From an uncultured Eggerthellaceae bacterium (GTDB taxonomy: Bacteria > Actinomycetota > Coriobacteriia > Coriobacteriales > Eggerthellaceae), in assembly GCA_934623455.1 (NCBI GenBank), contig CAKTVK010000105.1, positions 1 through 6,752 on the forward strand: a DNA stretch of 6,752 nucleotides, given 5' to 3'. Both the position numbers and the translations under genes were made by a program. Below the pieces are notes generated by a model. That model saw nothing but the letters and a program-made list of their open reading frames with translations. It did not search any database and was not told where the DNA came from. Shown in pieces: positions 4,890-6,752 of the stretch. How positions within the stretch are numbered: position 1 is the first letter of the stretch; each line of letters opens with the position of its first letter.

Positions 4890-6438
4890 TCGTCTTCTGG
4901 GCGCTGGTCTGGCCGTTGCCCTTGCGGCTGCGGCAGCTATGGGTCTTGCGGGCTGTTCTGCTTCGGGCTCCAGCGCCAGCGGAAGTGCAGCCGCGAAAAG
5001 CGACACCATGAATGTGGCATGGACCTCGAACGCGGGCGACTACAACATTGACCCCACCAACAACTACATGGGTTGGCAGGGCTCCTACCTGGGTATTTAT
5101 GAGCAACTTTATCGCATTGACGGCAATTTTGAGCCTCAGCCTATGTTGGCGCAATCCGCGGAGATGGTGAACGACACCACGTGGAAGATTACGCTGCGCG
5201 ACAACGTTACGTTCCAGAACGGCAACAAGATGGACGCCGCTGCGGTAAAAGCCAGCTTAGAGCGCGCTATTTCTATGAATGATCGCGCTAAGAAATCTTT
5301 GGATATTGCTAGCATGACAGCCGAAGGCAATATTTTGACGATTGTGACGAACAGTACGAATTACGGCTTCGTAAATGAGCTGTGCGAACCGGTCACGTCT
5401 ATCATCGATGTGAACTCGGGCGCTGGCGACAACATGCCGGTGGGTACTGGTCCCTACAAAATTGACACCTTCGCTGACAATGGCGATGTGCAGCTTTCCG
5501 CATATGAGGGTTACTGGCAAGGCGAGCCCAAAATCAAGAAAGTAAACGCTTTGTACTTGACCGACGATCGCTCCAAAGTTTCCGCGTTGCAAAACAACGA
5601 AGTCTGCGCTCTGATGAACGTCGCCGATGATCAGCTGTCCGTGCTCAACGATACCTCCAAGTACACCGTGTATCAGAGCAACCAGGCGCGCGCTCACATG
5701 CTCTACTTCAACATGAAGAGCGAGATTATGAGCGACGATGCCGTGCGTCAGGCAGTGAGCATGTGCATTGACCGCGATTCTTATGTGAAGGCTATCTACA
5801 ATAATGGCGCGCAAGCTGCCCACGCGGTGTTCCCCGATTCTTCGGGTTATGCCGATGGTGTGACGTCTTTGACCTTCGATGTTGAGAAGGCGAAGCAGGT
5901 TCTTGCTGATGCGGGTTACGCCGATACCGATGGTGACGGCATTTTGGACAAGGACGGCAAGAAGCTCTCTTTGCGCATTTGCACGTACGAGGCAAACGCT
6001 GCGCTGCCCAAGGACTGCGAAGCGCTATCTTCCCAGCTCAGCAAGATTGGTATTGAGTGCAGCATTGAAGTTGCCGAAAAGATTGGCGCTCGCTTGAACC
6101 AAAGCGACTGGGAAATTGGCACCATGGCATACTCCACGCTGCCCACGGGCAATCCTTACACGTACCTGTCCACCGTTTTGGGTACTGATGGCAGCGCGAA
6201 CTACGGTAAATACAGCAACGCCCAGGTTGATGAGTTGTTGGCTCAGTTGAAGCAGACCAAGGATGAAGCCACCCAAAAGCAGCTCGTGCAGCAGATTCAG
6301 CAGATTGCCTTGGATGACCATGCATACGTATATATGGTTCACATGCTGGTCAACGACGTGACTGCGGCCAATGTTGAGAATCTGAAAATGCACGGCCAGT
6401 ACGACTGGTTGAGCTACCAGATGGATTATAAGGACTAA
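4861..6438 (+). CDS. Solute-binding lipoprotein, family 5 (NikA/DppA/OppA type)
   Basis: This encodes 525 residues, normal for the large SBP_bac_5 receptors. The N-terminus is a lipoprotein signal: basic KKTNVKLRSR, an alanine-rich hydrophobic stretch (13-30) and lipobox LAGC with C32 as lipidation site. A Ser/Ala/Gly linker (33-46) follows. The mature protein would be anchored on the outer face of the membrane and hand ligand to the permeases. Family marks include EQLYRIDGNFEPQPMLAQS (81-99), TWKITLRDNVTFQNG (107-121), VGTGPYKI (194-201), LYFNMKS with AVRQAVSMCIDR (281-305) and KYSNAQVDELL (450-460). DTDGDGILDKDG (355-366) resembles a calcium loop common in this family. GAGG at 4850-4853 precedes the ATG by 7 bases, inside the permease gene. 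Ligand class (nickel complex, opine-like metallophore, peptide) is not readable by eye. Confidence 0.93.
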   Translation: MKKTNVKLRSRLLGAGLAVALAAAAAMGLAGCSASGSSASGSAAAKSDTMNVAWTSNAGDYNIDPTNNYMGWQGSYLGIYEQLYRIDGNFEPQPMLAQSAEMVNDTTWKITLRDNVTFQNGNKMDAAAVKASLERAISMNDRAKKSLDIASMTAEGNILTIVTNSTNYGFVNELCEPVTSIIDVNSGAGDNMPVGTGPYKIDTFADNGDVQLSAYEGYWQGEPKIKKVNALYLTDDRSKVSALQNNEVCALMNVADDQLSVLNDTSKYTVYQSNQARAHMLYFNMKSEIMSDDAVRQAVSMCIDRDSYVKAIYNNGAQAAHAVFPDSSGYADGVTSLTFDVEKAKQVLADAGYADTDGDGILDKDGKKLSLRICTYEANAALPKDCEALSSQLSKIGIECSIEVAEKIGARLNQSDWEIGTMAYSTLPTGNPYTYLSTVLGTDGSANYGKYSNAQVDELLAQLKQTKDEATQKQLVQQIQQIALDDHAYVYMVHMLVNDVTAANVENLKMHGQYDWLSYQMDYKD

Positions 6439-6450
6439 CGAGCAAGCATC

Positions 6451-6752
6451 ATGACAGCTTTGCTTGAAATAAACAACGTGAACGTCTCCTACGATGGTAG
6501 TGCCGTCTTGCACGGCGCCACCATCCGGGTGGAGGAAGGCTCCGTTGTAGGCATTGCAGGAGAGTCGGGGAGCGGTAAAAGCACCTTGATTCACGCTGCC
6601 CTGGGTGTTCTTCCCGAAGGGGGTTCCGTTGATAGCGGTTCGTTTTTCTTTGAGGGACAAGACCTGGGCGCTTTCTCGCCTAAGATGCGACGACGCTTTT
6701 TGGGGGAGCGTGCAGCTCTGGTCTCTCAAAGTCCCCAGGCTACTTTTAGCCC
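6451..6752 (+). CDS. ABC importer ATP-binding subunit, DppD/NikD type (3' end outside window)
   Basis: The reading frame opens at ATG 6451, 12 bases after the solute-binding protein stop, and runs off the right edge after 100 full codons with no stop. It begins MTALLEINNVNVSYDGSAVL, the usual start of a peptide/nickel-class ATPase. Walker A is GESGSGKST (37-45, K43), and the Q-loop is SQSPQATFSP with Q93. Walker B, the ABC signature and the family's C-terminal oligopeptide-binding motif lie beyond the window, so it cannot be told whether this is one ATPase with a partner or a fused double ATPase. No strong ribosome binding site is seen (GAGC at 6440-6443), so translation may depend on coupling to the upstream gene. 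It powers import through the two permeases. Confidence 0.93.
   Translation, partial: MTALLEINNVNVSYDGSAVLHGATIRVEEGSVVGIAGESGSGKSTLIHAALGVLPEGGSVDSGSFFFEGQDLGAFSPKMRRRFLGERAALVSQSPQATFS

Larger units (their letters stand above)
1512..6752 (+). other. Methyltransferase-importer operon (incomplete at right edge)
   Basis: Five same-strand genes follow each other with gaps or overlaps of +11, -8, -29 and +12 bases, and no terminator-like hairpin lies between them. The order is methyltransferase, permease, permease, receptor, ATPase, so the importer parts are contiguous and the methyltransferase is the promoter-proximal gene. Common transcription from the 1322-1511 region is inferred from this spacing. 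The distal end is not in the window. Confidence 0.8.

Noticed and set aside
4292..5009. Overlapping antisense frames opposite the second permease and the receptor N-terminus
   Set aside because: They overlap genes with firm family assignments and show low-complexity Ala/Arg-rich translations.

Overview
The window most likely comes from a Gram-positive actinobacterium-like genome of intermediate GC, and a coriobacterium (Eggerthellales/Coriobacteriales type) is my best guess. The reasons are the short zinc-ribbon ribosomal protein L28, strong AGGAGG-type ribosome binding sites, a lipoprotein-type solute-binding protein, and protein sequences that look neither proteobacterial nor high-GC Streptomyces-like. 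This placement is inference. All recognised genes are on the + strand, and no RNA gene, CRISPR array, insertion sequence or phage gene was seen.

Layout: positions 1-205 are a gene-free leader. It holds a cluster of GTTCG-type inverted repeats (8-66), an AT-rich inverted repeat (78-115) and a good extended -10 promoter (122-151). rpmB (206-394, ribosomal protein L28) follows and ends in a clear intrinsic terminator (421-445). A stand-alone rhamnulose-1-phosphate aldolase gene (rhaD, 506-1321) comes next. It keeps every expected zinc and catalytic residue, but no rhamnose isomerase or kinase gene is nearby. A 190-base intergenic region (1322-1511) holds three inverted-repeat structures and a possible promoter.

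From 1512 to the right edge runs one tightly packed operon. It encodes a protein made of two tandem, mutually homologous SAM-dependent methyltransferase modules (1512-3002), two inner-membrane permeases of the nickel/peptide ABC class (3014-3994 and 3987-4889), a family-5 solute-binding lipoprotein (4861-6438), and the start of an ATP-binding subunit (6451 to beyond the window). Gaps are 11 and 12 bases and overlaps 8 and 29 bases, which points to a single transcript and coupled translation.

The transporter genes form an importer: a lipid-anchored receptor captures the ligand, the two permeases form the channel and the ATPase drives uptake. The unusual element is the leading double methyltransferase. 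Its co-transcription with a nickel/oligopeptide-class importer suggests that a small molecule, possibly a metal ligand or its precursor, is methylated and that it or its metal complex is taken up. The sequence does not prove the substrate. This cassette and its repeat-rich control region are the best candidates in the window for an undescribed system.
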